A stretch of 64,000 nt of DNA from Hyphomicrobiales bacterium. Its GTDB lineage: Bacteria; Pseudomonadota; Alphaproteobacteria; Rhizobiales; Rhizobiaceae. The first letter of the stretch is position 1. The number at the start of each line of letters is the position of its first letter. A program made the translations under genes and the position numbers. Below the pieces are notes generated by a model. The model was not told the DNA's origin and ran no database searches. It saw only the letters and a list, made by a program, of their open reading frames with translations. The stretch is from NCBI GenBank assembly GCA_002401155.1, contig NVSG01000006.1, positions 1-64,000 on the forward strand, given 5' to 3'. Below are positions 35,862-44,873 of this stretch, one piece after another.

Positions 35862-37388
35862 TTATTCCGCTCCGGCTTTGTCTGGGTCAGCAGCATCCAG
35901 TGCCGCCGCTAGCCGCACTTCTTCATTGAAATAGCGCGCGCGCTCCCAAAATTTTGGTCGGCCAATGCCGGTTGAAATATGGCTCCCGATAATATTGCCA
36001 TTCTCATCTTCGCCGGTAATATTATAGACAAACAGATCCTGCGTGGTGATCACATCCCCCTCAAGACCAAGAACCTCGGTAATGTGGGTAATACGCCTGG
36101 AGCCATCACGCAAACGCGCGGCTTGAATGATGATATCAATCGAACCAACAATAATTTCACGCACAGTTTTGGCAGGCAGGCTAAACCCGCCCATAGCAAT
36201 CATCGATTCAATACGGTTCAAACATTCGCGCGGTGAGTTGGAGTGGATCGTTCCCATGGAACCATCATGGCCAGTGTTCATAGCTTGCAACAGATCGAAC
36301 ACTTCTGGACCACGAACCTCACCCACAATGATCCGCTCAGGACGCATACGCAGGCAATTCTTGACCAGATCGGTCATGGTGATTTGCCCTTCACCCTCAA
36401 GATTGGGTGGGCGTGTTTCAAGACGGATCACATGGGGCTGCTGCAATTGCAGCTCGGCGGAATCTTCGCAGGTAATGATACGCTCATCCGGGTCAGCAAA
36501 AGCACTCAGGCAATTAAGCAAAGTGGTTTTGCCCGAACCCGTACCGCCGGAAATCACCACATTGCAACGTACCCTGCCGATGATTTTCAAAATCTCCGCG
36601 CCTTCAGGCGTAATAGACCCAAAACCAACCAGCTGATCAAGGGTGAGTTTGTCTTTTTTAAATTTACGAATGGTCAGTGCAGGACCATCAATTGCCAATG
36701 GCGGTACAATAACATTCACACGAGAACCATCCGGCAAACGCGCATCGCATATAGGGCTAGATTCATCTACCCGGCGACCAACCTGACTAACAATCCTTTG
36801 GCAGATATTCATCAATTGCGTATTATCGCGGAAACGAACAGGTGCTGGCAGCACCTTGCCATTCACTTCTATAAACGAACTTTTCGCGCCATTGATCATA
36901 ATGTCTGAGATATCATCGCGTGCCAATAATGGCTCAAGCGGACCATAGCCCAATACGTCGTTACAAATATCTTCGAGCAAATCTTCCTGCTCCGCAATCG
37001 ACATGGCAAGATTTTTAATCGAGATGATATCATTGACGATATCGCGAATTTCTTCGCGCGCAACATCACTCTCCATCTGGGCAAGCTGGCCAAGATCGAT
37101 CGTATCAATCAGCGCCGAAAACACACTGGTTTTTGTGTCATAATATTCTTCGCTCTTTTCGCCGGTATCTTCCGCAACAGGCACCGAAGTCGAGGCTGAA
37201 GCAGGTGCAGACGGTGAAGTCATAGCTGGCGTAGCAGCAGCCGTCTTTTCAACCACAGGATTTACCGGTGCATCATCAATCTCGGCCATTTGTGGAATCT
37301 TTGGGTTCTGCTGAACCATAACATCGCCAACAGAATCCGATACAACCGGACTTCCAACACCGTTTCCGCCACTGCGTTTACCAAACAT
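35862..37388 (-). CDS. cpaF: Tad secretion ATPase TadA/CpaF
   Basis: 508 residues. A Pro/Ala-rich N-terminal arm (about 30-75) precedes the secretion ATPase core: Walker A GGTGSGKTTLLN near 290, the Asp box, RMRPERIIVGEVRGPEVFDL (Walker B region) and the His box GHDGSMGTIHSNS. The hexamer powers both extension and retraction of Flp pili. Preceded by GAGGT. Confidence 0.95.
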   Translation of the reverse strand: MFGKRSGGNGVGSPVVSDSVGDVMVQQNPKIPQMAEIDDAPVNPVVEKTAAATPAMTSPSAPASASTSVPVAEDTGEKSEEYYDTKTSVFSALIDTIDLGQLAQMESDVAREEIRDIVNDIISIKNLAMSIAEQEDLLEDICNDVLGYGPLEPLLARDDISDIMINGAKSSFIEVNGKVLPAPVRFRDNTQLMNICQRIVSQVGRRVDESSPICDARLPDGSRVNVIVPPLAIDGPALTIRKFKKDKLTLDQLVGFGSITPEGAEILKIIGRVRCNVVISGGTGSGKTTLLNCLSAFADPDERIITCEDSAELQLQQPHVIRLETRPPNLEGEGQITMTDLVKNCLRMRPERIIVGEVRGPEVFDLLQAMNTGHDGSMGTIHSNSPRECLNRIESMIAMGGFSLPAKTVREIIVGSIDIIIQAARLRDGSRRITHITEVLGLEGDVITTQDLFVYNITGEDENGNIIGSHISTGIGRPKFWERARYFNEEVRLAAALDAADPDKAGAE

Positions 37389-37428
37389 TTGTTACCTCAA
37401 TACTCATTATCGCTGTTGCAAGTAGATT

Positions 37429-38727
37429 TTAGCCACGTTTCCGTTTCAACTTGGAAAGGAACCCGAGAGCGCTTTTTTTCTCTGTTTTCAATTCTGCTTT
37501 TCCGGTCAAAATCTGACCTAAAACATTGAAAATTTCAGAAGTAGGATGCTTCGCGTCAGCTTCTGATATCATCTGTCCATTATTGGAAGCGGTTCCAAAC
37601 AGAGCCGGATCAAATGGAATAATTGCAGAGGGTTCAATTCCCAATGGCCCAACAAAATCCGGAATTGCAATTTCCGGTCGCTTTGGAACACCAACCTGGT
37701 TCATCACCAAACGCGGAGCCTGATCGTTGGGACGCAAATCCATAATTGTATCGAGCAAATTCTTGGTATTGCGCAAATTTGCCAATTCCGGGCAAGCAAC
37801 AATGACCACTTCATCTGCTGTAGAAAGAATTTGCTTGGTCCAACCATTCCACTGGTGAGGCAAATCAACCGTTACAACCGGCGTGCTTCGCTGGGCAACA
37901 TCCAACACATTGGTGAATGCGTTTGGATCAAAATCATAGGTCCGCTCCAACGTAGAAGGCGCAGCCAAAAGGCTCAAATGTTCTGCACATTTTGCCAGCA
38001 ACCGATCCAGCAAGATATCATCCACCCGCTCCGGCGAAAACACTGCATCGGCGATACCCATTGTAGGATCCTGATCCAGATTGATATTGGCAGTACCAAA
38101 TGCCAAATCGAGATCGGCCAACATCACATCACTTTTGAAATTGTTGGAAATCGACCAAGCCACATTATGGCAAATGGTTGAAGAACCAACACCGCCCTTG
38201 GCGCCAATAAAAGCAACGATTTTACCAAGCGCACCCTTGTCAGGATTAACAAATATATCCGAGACTGTGTTCATCACATCAGCCATAGTAAGCGGCGCAA
38301 CCAGATATTCAGAAACACCGCTGGAAATCAGTTCGCGATACAATGAAATATCGTTTTTGTGACCAATAACCACGACCTTTGTTTCACCATCGCAATTGTT
38401 TGCAAGTCTGGCGAGATCAGCCATAAGCTCCTCACCGCTCAGCATGGATTCAACCACGATCAAATTGGGCGTTGGGGCAATTTCATAAAATTCGGCGGCG
38501 GCAGAAATACCGCCCATATTAACCTTCACATGTGCCTTTACCATGCGACGGTCATTGGCCGCAGCATTCAATACATCCGCGACCTGATCCGTTTCACAAA
38601 AAGCCTGAAGTGTTATGCGTGGCACCGGACGAATATCACCGACATCTCCCAGAGAAACGCTTTGTTTTCCGGCTTCAGTGCCAGAACTATCAATTGCCAT
38701 CTCTTCTTCGTGAACCAAATTAGACAT
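37429..38727 (-). CDS. cpaE: Pilus localisation ATPase CpaE/TadZ
   Basis: 432 residues. The N-terminal ~150 residues are a degenerate receiver-like domain. A MinD/ParA-type ATPase follows with the deviant Walker A GAKGGVGSST near 168 and DLDLAFGTANINLD. CpaE/TadZ places the Tad machine at the pole in Caulobacter and relatives. The gene runs in the cpa operon, 40 bases before cpaF. Confidence 0.93.
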   Translation of the reverse strand: MSNLVHEEEMAIDSSGTEAGKQSVSLGDVGDIRPVPRITLQAFCETDQVADVLNAAANDRRMVKAHVKVNMGGISAAAEFYEIAPTPNLIVVESMLSGEELMADLARLANNCDGETKVVVIGHKNDISLYRELISSGVSEYLVAPLTMADVMNTVSDIFVNPDKGALGKIVAFIGAKGGVGSSTICHNVAWSISNNFKSDVMLADLDLAFGTANINLDQDPTMGIADAVFSPERVDDILLDRLLAKCAEHLSLLAAPSTLERTYDFDPNAFTNVLDVAQRSTPVVTVDLPHQWNGWTKQILSTADEVVIVACPELANLRNTKNLLDTIMDLRPNDQAPRLVMNQVGVPKRPEIAIPDFVGPLGIEPSAIIPFDPALFGTASNNGQMISEADAKHPTSEIFNVLGQILTGKAELKTEKKSALGFLSKLKRKRG

Positions 38728-38764
38728 TACTTTTCCCTACGGCGTTTTTGAATATTCGTTTCAT

Positions 38765-39520
38765 TTATTTATCAAGGCCCGGCAAATTTATCTTGCTCGT
38801 TCCATCTTCGCGCCAATCAGAAATAACTTTATCGCGTCTTGTCGCATCGATTTCAGACTCACCTCTTGGTCCAAGCAGGTCGGCAGGATTTGCGATCATC
38901 GAAGCTAAATTATTCTGGGTGGCACACCCAAAATTATGATAATTCCTATTTTCCGGACTACGTGCAAGATCGTCGTTCCAAACACCGCATTCACTAGCAA
39001 CGGCAGCTGTCATCGCGCTATAAACAAGGCGTACAGAAGCCGCATCACCATGAGCCGAAGCTTGATAACCGGTGGTTGCAATTTGACTTTGACGTATGCC
39101 AGCCAAACGCAATTCCGCAGAAATTTGTGGTTGAACCCGTCGTGCAGCCCTCTCATTACGAGAACCAATCGGTATCACAATACGAACAGATCTTGCCCCG
39201 GACCGCTTGAAGCGAAAAGCGAAGTCCCGCACCACATTACGATCACGCAAAGACAGTTTGCGAGTGTTGGCAGAAAGCGCAAGGTCCTCATACACCTCAT
39301 TATCAGACACCACGATTGGGTGCTTGGTGCGATAGTCCGATGGTACAGAACCAACAGTCACGTGATCCTTGTTGTAAGAGGAACATCCTCCCACCAACAT
39401 CGCTGCCATCAGCAATGAAACCTTAAATGCATTTCCAGCCGTTTTCTTGGCCGATTTATCTGCCCCGGTCATCCCATCCAACGGTCGGGGATTGAGGGCT
39501 CTGTTTTTAACAATAGACAT
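38765..39520 (-). CDS. cpaD: Pilus assembly lipoprotein CpaD
   Basis: 251 residues from ATG 39520 with a GGAGAAG site; the frame opens earlier at 39547 without one. Lipobox LVGGC near residue 46, preceded by an unusually long charged N-terminus. The C-terminal FGCATQNNLASMIANPADLLGPR is the CpaD family signature. Outer-membrane partner of the CpaC secretin. Confidence 0.9.
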   Translation of the reverse strand: MSIVKNRALNPRPLDGMTGADKSAKKTAGNAFKVSLLMAAMLVGGCSSYNKDHVTVGSVPSDYRTKHPIVVSDNEVYEDLALSANTRKLSLRDRNVVRDFAFRFKRSGARSVRIVIPIGSRNERAARRVQPQISAELRLAGIRQSQIATTGYQASAHGDAASVRLVYSAMTAAVASECGVWNDDLARSPENRNYHNFGCATQNNLASMIANPADLLGPRGESEIDATRRDKVISDWREDGTSKINLPGLDK

Positions 39521-39543
39521 TTTACTTCTCCATTTGCCCTTGA

Positions 39544-41082
39544 TCACTTAAAGATGAATCCAACATTGCCGTGGTAGCGACCTTCGGGAATATTTCCCTC
39601 AATCGTTCCATAGACCCTGTTCAAACGACCCAGAAAATTAGCGGCACCATCACTTGCGGCATTGAAATTATCATCGGGACGAGCAAGCTTTGCCCGAGCC
39701 GTCGGACGCACCAGATATGGGGTCACGATGATGACGAGTTCTGTTTCATAACGCTGGAATTCCCGGCTTCTGAACAGACTTCCTAAAATCGGAATATTGC
39801 GCAATCCCGGAAAACCGGCAGCAGTTTGACGCACATCGTCTTTAAGCAATCCGGCAATCACCATTGAACCACCTGAGGGCAATTCAACCGTAGTCTCCGC
39901 CTTGCGGCGACGAATACCTGGAATAGTTGTAGCACCAGCTCCTCCACGCGGGACAACAACCGATCCTTCGGATGTCGGTTCTGAAATTTCAGTTTTGATT
40001 TTCAGACTAATCCGGCCAGGACCCAGCACGACCGGGCTAAAGGCGAGCGAAATACCGTAACTTACTTCCTTGAAGCTGTAATCAACACTACCGCCACCGT
40101 CATCTTTACCGGCAACAATATTGTACTCTCCACCAACTGAAAACGAAGCAGTTTCGCCGGATATAGCCGTTAATGTCGGTTCTGCAAGGGTACGCATAAC
40201 ACCCGCACGATCCATTGCTCTAAGAATACCCCGTACCGATTTCCCAGTACCATTATTCCAAGTCAGATTTGCACCCGATCCCGATCCGATTTTACCCAAA
40301 CCAAATGGGTTATCACCCACCACAACAGAAGCCAGATTTCCAGCACTAAGGCTTGAAGACATATCAATCCCAAGTTGTTTGACGATCGTGCGCTGAATTT
40401 CGGCAATTGTCACTTTCAACATCACCTGATCTTCGCCGTCGATCGATAGCAAATTGACAATCTGACTTTTCTGACGGGCTTCATCTTGGCCAAAATTAAT
40501 GACCGTACCACCGCCAGAGTTATTGACATTACTACCGTTGCCATATTTATCGGTTGTTGCTTCACCCCCGGTAACAAACACATTTGCAAGTTGAATCGCT
40601 TTTGCCGAAGCTTGAGGTGTTGGCACCGTTCCAGTAAGAATGACGTTATCATTCATGATCTCAACTTTAATGTCTGAACCACGAATGTATTTTTTCAAGA
40701 ACGCCTGAAGGCCTGCTGTATCTCTCTCGATTGAAAGTTCAATGCTCAAAAGCTGTTTGCCTTGTGCGTCGAAAATGAAGATATTGGTCTCACCGACCTG
40801 CTTGGCAAAAATATAGATACGCCGGGAAGTTCTTGTGATCGCATCAGCAATTGCCGGATCAGCAACAAGAATATCATGGGCGTCCCCTGGCAAATCAATC
40901 ACGATCGATTTATTCAGTCCAACCCGTATATTCTGGCTTTTCCCGATCATCGCCTTGGAAATCTTCAAATATGTTTTCGCTGCCTGCGCGCTGCCAACAC
41001 CCAATTGGGCAGGAACCGACATGGCCACCAATGCCAATGCGAATACAGATGTTCGCAATATTGAGATCATTTTGATACGCAT
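39544..41082 (-). CDS. cpaC: Flp pilus secretin CpaC/RcpA
   Basis: 512 residues from ATG 41082 (AAGGA seven bases upstream); a start at 41127 is less likely. Signal peptide to about SAQA. The pilus N-domain (KTYLKISKAMIGKSQNIRVG; DPAIADAI) and a BON-like stretch lead into the secretin core, ending with VPRGGAGATTIPGIRRRKAE and VIAGLLKDD. It is the outer-membrane channel for the pilus. Confidence 0.95.
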   Translation of the reverse strand: MRIKMISILRTSVFALALVAMSVPAQLGVGSAQAAKTYLKISKAMIGKSQNIRVGLNKSIVIDLPGDAHDILVADPAIADAITRTSRRIYIFAKQVGETNIFIFDAQGKQLLSIELSIERDTAGLQAFLKKYIRGSDIKVEIMNDNVILTGTVPTPQASAKAIQLANVFVTGGEATTDKYGNGSNVNNSGGGTVINFGQDEARQKSQIVNLLSIDGEDQVMLKVTIAEIQRTIVKQLGIDMSSSLSAGNLASVVVGDNPFGLGKIGSGSGANLTWNNGTGKSVRGILRAMDRAGVMRTLAEPTLTAISGETASFSVGGEYNIVAGKDDGGGSVDYSFKEVSYGISLAFSPVVLGPGRISLKIKTEISEPTSEGSVVVPRGGAGATTIPGIRRRKAETTVELPSGGSMVIAGLLKDDVRQTAAGFPGLRNIPILGSLFRSREFQRYETELVIIVTPYLVRPTARAKLARPDDNFNAASDGAANFLGRLNRVYGTIEGNIPEGRYHGNVGFIFK

Positions 41083-41116
41083 GTTACGTCCTTCGAATGC
41101 TTGGATATTGATTGTC

Positions 41117-41938
41117 TCACTTGTCATCGGTTTGCCCCGCTATCACTTCTCTCATCTGTCCAAATTTGACGATGCGCACACGGCCCTTGCCACGCGTACC
41201 CGTCAACAAGTGCTCGGCACCTTTGGTTTGTCCGTCATTGCTATCTGCCAGTGAGCGCAAGGATAGTGTCAGCCGCGAAGACATTTGCTGGGCTACTGTG
41301 AGAATTTTTACCTGAGTGGGTGTAAGCTGCAGTGTGGCTGTTTTACCGACAACCACTTTTTTATTGTCTTTTTCTTCAATGAGCTGATCAATCGCCAATA
41401 CGCGAATATTTTCCAAAATGACTTCTGAGCTAAATTCACCGCCCTGATCTTCATTACCGCGCCGGGTCATGATCACATCGACACGGTCATTCGGCAGAAC
41501 AAATCCACCTGCTCCCGTTTCTGTCGATATGGTTGTCGCAATCGCACGCATGCCGGCAGGCAGGATAGCAGACATATAACCGCTATTTGAGCGAACCAGT
41601 TTATTTTCACGTATAGGTTCGCCGGCAAAAAAGGTAGAACGGGCAATAGCTGCGACTTCGCCTTCAATGCCTTTTGGAGTTTCTGAACGAACAATATAGC
41701 CCTTGCCCAAAGCATCCTTTGGCCATTGCTGCCATTTGACCATTTTAGGTTTGAGAGACGATCCCAAAGCAATATCGTCAATCGCAACCAAAACTTCAGC
41801 AAGTTCGATTCTTGGTCCTGCATTTTGCACAACTTCACGAACTTCAGGTTCCTTGTTGGTCAAATTACCAGCAAGAAAAAATGCACCTCCGGCTGCAGCA
41901 ACCGCGACACCCAAAACTGCTAAACGCGCTATTTTCAT
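41117..41938 (-). CDS. cpaB: Pilus assembly protein CpaB/RcpC
   Basis: 273 residues. N-terminal membrane helix, a SAF domain beginning VLVAIDDIALGSSLKPKMVK, and the conserved MRAIATTISTETGAGGFVLPNDRVDVI segment. It helps gate or assemble the CpaC secretin. AGAGGAAA precedes the ATG. First gene of the minus-strand operon, with a CtrA-like palindrome about 100 bases upstream. Confidence 0.93.
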   Translation of the reverse strand: MKIARLAVLGVAVAAAGGAFFLAGNLTNKEPEVREVVQNAGPRIELAEVLVAIDDIALGSSLKPKMVKWQQWPKDALGKGYIVRSETPKGIEGEVAAIARSTFFAGEPIRENKLVRSNSGYMSAILPAGMRAIATTISTETGAGGFVLPNDRVDVIMTRRGNEDQGGEFSSEVILENIRVLAIDQLIEEKDNKKVVVGKTATLQLTPTQVKILTVAQQMSSRLTLSLRSLADSNDGQTKGAEHLLTGTRGKGRVRIVKFGQMREVIAGQTDDK

Positions 41939-42258
41939 AAACTTTCCTCTGCACGGAATGACCCATTTCTATTAGGAGTCATATTTCACCGCAAAAGGTG
42001 TACTTATGGTTAATGCTTTCCTTAAAATCGTGGTTAATGTTAAATTAATTGCGAAACATCAAAACAAATTGCCACCAAAGCCTACGAATGCACCCTTTGC
42101 GATCAATAATGTTATTAATTAATCAATAAAAATATTACGAACTGGAAAAATACCAGAGAAGATTTTAGATAAAATTTAGTGGATTTATCTGCGCTGCATC
42201 AGAATCACCAGCAGTCCGACGGGAGTAAACCGTCTAAGATACGCTTCCAGAAATCTGA
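41939..42258. other. AT-rich control region upstream of cpaB
   Basis: 320 bases without a gene. Contains the CtrA-like palindrome at 42034-42048, a related TTAA-N8-TTAA at 42010-42025 and an AT-rich stretch (about 42105-42140) suited to promoters reading into cpaB. I see no RNA gene in it. Confidence 0.55.
42034..42048. promoter_or_regulatory. CtrA-like palindrome upstream of cpaB
   Basis: TTAATGTTAAATTAA: exact TTAA-N7-TTAA, the CtrA consensus, about 95-110 bases before the cpaB start. Confidence 0.5.
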
Positions 42259-42777
42259 TTAAAGAGTACCTGCCGCCACAAATACATGCTGCATCCATGG
42301 AGTTTGCGGATAGACAACAATCGCAGCAGCCCCCAGAGCAACCCCGTAAGGCACACCACTCCCAGCATTATATAACCGGGCAATCCAGTCCACATTGGTA
42401 ATGCGGTCAGGCAGCGGAATGGAACGAAAACGCAATATTACCAACGTCATCAGACCTCCCATAAGGGCAAAAATCACGATATAATCCATAGTATGCTCCC
42501 AGCCGAACCACAATGAAGCAGCAGCAACCAGTTTTGCATCGCCTCCACCAATCACATTGAGAGCAAACAATGCAAAGCTCACCAAAAGAACAATGCCAAA
42601 CATTGCCCAGTGCCAACCAATCGTTTCAAGATCCATCTGTATCCACACCGCAAACACCATAAAGCCGGTTATCAATGCCAGAGAGATTTTATTGGAAATT
42701 GTCATGGACACCAGATCTGAAGCTGCTGCAAATACCATAAGAAATGGAAAAAACAGAATAAGTAATGTATCAAGCAT
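42259..42777 (-). CDS. cpaA: Prepilin peptidase CpaA/TadV
   Basis: 172 residues from ATG 42777, matching the usual family length and start (MLDTLLILFFPFLMVFAAAS); the frame opens at 42840. Aspartate-peptidase sites: first Asp in ASDLVSMTI near 21, second in GGGDAKL. It cuts Flp pilin and the pseudopilins after their Gly. It lies between flp and cpaB. Confidence 0.92.
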   Translation of the reverse strand: MLDTLLILFFPFLMVFAAASDLVSMTISNKISLALITGFMVFAVWIQMDLETIGWHWAMFGIVLLVSFALFALNVIGGGDAKLVAAASLWFGWEHTMDYIVIFALMGGLMTLVILRFRSIPLPDRITNVDWIARLYNAGSGVPYGVALGAAAIVVYPQTPWMQHVFVAAGTL

Positions 42778-42917
42778 GAAATCAGATCCAACCCAATTGA
42801 TAAAACATTTTGTTGCCATTTCCATATTGTCTGGCAACACCTAAACTTCGGTTAACGGCGCGGTTATCCAGCCCAAAAAATCCGTTCAGACAAACATTAC
42901 AGGCAGAAAATTGGCAT

Positions 42918-42949
42918 TAAAAAAACCGCACGCCAAAAGCGTGCGGTTC
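42918..42949 (-). terminator. Rho-independent terminator after flp
   Basis: Minus strand AACCGCACGC / GCGTGCGGTT, four-base loop, then seven T. A strong stop suited to a highly expressed pilin gene. Confidence 0.88.
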
Positions 42950-43002
42950 AAATCTACATATTCACTGACAAACAGCAAATCTAACAAGCCCAAAGGGCTT
43001 TA

Positions 43003-43170
43003 TTAGTTAACGTTAAGTTCAGTAGAGATGCCAACAAACACATCGTTCACACCACCACCAACTGCTGATGCGCCACCGATAATAGCAACAGAAATCAGAG
43101 CGGCAATAAGACCGTACTCGATTGCAGTTGCACCAGATTCATTTTTCAAAAAGCGTGCTACAAGTTTCAT
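43003..43170 (-). CDS. flp: Flp-type type IVb pilin
   Basis: A 55-residue gene, ATG 43170 to TAA 43003, with AGGAG upstream. The prepilin leader is MKLVARFLKNESG, cut before ATAIEYGLIAALIS, with Glu at +5 and a hydrophobic helix to about residue 40. It is the major subunit of the Tad pilus, processed by CpaA next door. Its own terminator and long AT-rich leader region fit separate strong expression. Confidence 0.95.
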   Translation of the reverse strand: MKLVARFLKNESGATAIEYGLIAALISVAIIGGASAVGGGVNDVFVGISTELNVN

Positions 43171-43597
43171 AATATTCTCCTTAACTCCACATTATTATTT
43201 CGCATTATGCGAGCCGCTCAGGTGTTTCCCTGTGCTGACAATGGCAAATATATCGAGGAGGAATTGAGATCAGATTAAGATACATAGTGAACAAAGTACT
43301 AAAGATATGATCCATTGAGCATAGTTATTTTTGAGTAAAAAATATATATAAAGCTTATCCAATTCAGGGTCAAAAAAATTTCCCTATATCTCCCTATATA
43401 TAGAGAGTAGTATTTACTTACCTCACACGAGGCCTTAGATCAGTTTAGATCATACGCTCATTTATGAATGTGTGATCTTTTCAAAATCAAGTGAAAACAA
43501 GGAAGACTCCAGATATTTTTCATCGAATATCCTGCAATTAAGACTTCATTCACCAAGATCATCCATGGTGCGTTTGGAAAATATCAGGAGCAACCCC
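43171..43597. other. AT-rich divergent control region between flp and the secretin-N gene
   Basis: 427 bases without a gene. Features: CGCAT-T-ATGCG inverted repeat (43201-43211) in the flp leader, a direct repeat TAGATCA-GTT-TAGATCA near 43436-43452, repeated CCCTATAT steps near 43382-43400, and several possible -10 elements. Both the pilin and the plus-strand tad genes must be driven from here. Confidence 0.55.
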
Positions 43598-44080
43598 ATG
43601 AAAAATACACTTGCCAAAATTACATTCGCACTTCCTATCATCGCCGGATTGGTATTTGCCGCCATGGTCGCGCCTGCAACTGCCAATGAAGCAATTGAAG
43701 ATGCGGTCATCGTCACAGTTGATCGGGCAAAAATATTTCGAGTATCACGTCCAGCAAGCACCATCATCATCGGAAACCCTGCCATTGTTGATGCGGTCAT
43801 CGAAGACGCAAAAACTCTGATCCTTACCGGCCGCTCATTTGGCGTCACCAATCTCATCATTCTTGATGTAAACGGAGACCCCATCGTCGACAAAACCATT
43901 TTGGTACGTGGCCATGAAATCGGCACCATACGTATCTATCGACGCTCAAGCCGCGTAACCTTGGCTTGCGCCCCGGTTTGCGAACCAACCTTAACCATCG
44001 GCGATAATGCCAAGAGTTTCGCTTTTGCTTCTCAACAGATCAAAGCCAAGAACGCTCTCGCTTTGGCCAACGCAAAATAA
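43598..44080 (+). CDS. Stand-alone pilus/secretin N-terminal domain protein (CpaC-N-like)
   Basis: 160 residues from ATG 43598 with AGGAG eight bases upstream. Signal peptide to about TANE. Then one T2SS/T3SS secretin N-domain, VDRAKIFRVSRPASTIIIGN, NPAIVDAVIED and GVTNLIILDVNGDPI, matching the first domain of CpaC, but with no secretin core. A C-terminal pair of cysteines (ACAPVCEP) is extra. It is divergent from flp and precedes two pseudopilin genes, so an accessory role at the secretin is likely. Confidence 0.82.
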   Translation: MKNTLAKITFALPIIAGLVFAAMVAPATANEAIEDAVIVTVDRAKIFRVSRPASTIIIGNPAIVDAVIEDAKTLILTGRSFGVTNLIILDVNGDPIVDKTILVRGHEIGTIRIYRRSSRVTLACAPVCEPTLTIGDNAKSFAFASQQIKAKNALALANAK

Positions 44081-44114
44081 CTGCCAAAACGGCATTATCG
44101 GATTCCACTCTAAG

Positions 44115-44139
44115 TTAACGGTCCCTTAAGGGGGCCGTT
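44115..44139 (+). promoter_or_regulatory. CtrA-like palindrome within a terminator-like hairpin
   Basis: 44115-44129 reads TTAACGGTCCCTTAA, exact TTAA-N7-TTAA. The same bases form a hairpin with GGGGGCCGTT to 44139, followed by TGCTATTTTAATT. It may end the upstream gene and also bind CtrA before the tadE gene at 44248. Confidence 0.45.
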
Positions 44140-44247
44140 GCTATTTTAATTGTCCTGATAACTAATTCTCAATGCATTCCTCCTAGGCTTGATCAATCAT
44201 AGGTAGTTACCTTTTAAAAATTGGCCTGTAGCAAACAGGAATGTCAT

Positions 44248-44835
44248 ATGATGGTGCGCAAAATGAACACAAGCAAAACAGCCCGCTCTTCACGATCAAG
44301 GCTCCTCTCAGTCTTAAAAAAGTTCAACCGCAATGAAGACGGCGCAACCGCTATTGAATTTGCCTTCGTGGGTGGACCATTTTTCCTCCTGATGTTTGCG
44401 ATTATTGAAGTGTCGATTTTCTTTTTCGCCGGCCAGGTATTTGAATCATCCGTCGATTCTGTCGGCCGCATGGTTCGCACCGGACAAATTGACCCAAACA
44501 TATCAGAAGAAGACTTCAAGAAAATCATCTGCGATAAAACAGCCACACTTTTCAAGTGTGCTGACATACACGTTGATCTCACAGTTGTTGCAGAGTTTGA
44601 CGAGCTAACGCTACCACCGAAACCAAAAGACATGGATACTGATTTGGCAGCGTTTCAATTCACCAATCCCGGCCCATCTCAAATTGTAAAACTAACCGTA
44701 ATGTATGAATGGCCAGTAGTTACAAATTACGTGGCATCCCACATATCAAAATTGGATAGTAATAACGCACTGTTGACCACAGTCGCGGTCTTCAAGACAG
44801 AACCTTGGCCAACAAGTGTAGCCGTAAATCCATAA
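44248..44835 (+). CDS. tadE: TadE-type pseudopilin 1
   Basis: 195 residues from ATG 44248 (AGGA eight bases upstream). The prepilin-like cut site NEDG-ATAIEFAFVGGPFFLLM near residue 40 is followed by a membrane helix and a periplasmic domain with a Cys pair (IICDKTATLFKCAD). TadE-family pseudopilins are needed for Flp pilus assembly and are processed by CpaA/TadV. Confidence 0.88.
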   Translation: MMVRKMNTSKTARSSRSRLLSVLKKFNRNEDGATAIEFAFVGGPFFLLMFAIIEVSIFFFAGQVFESSVDSVGRMVRTGQIDPNISEEDFKKIICDKTATLFKCADIHVDLTVVAEFDELTLPPKPKDMDTDLAAFQFTNPGPSQIVKLTVMYEWPVVTNYVASHISKLDSNNALLTTVAVFKTEPWPTSVAVNP

Positions 44836-44873
44836 GCCAACCCCCTTTTGTCCTAGATAGAAAGCATATAAAA

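Noticed and set aside
42852-42867. TTAA-N8-TTAT upstream of cpaA as a CtrA site
   Set aside because: Wrong spacing (eight) and imperfect second half.
43181-43195. TTAA-N7-TTAT as a CtrA site for flp
   Set aside because: One base off consensus and only about 11-25 bases before the ATG, inside the leader and ribosome site.
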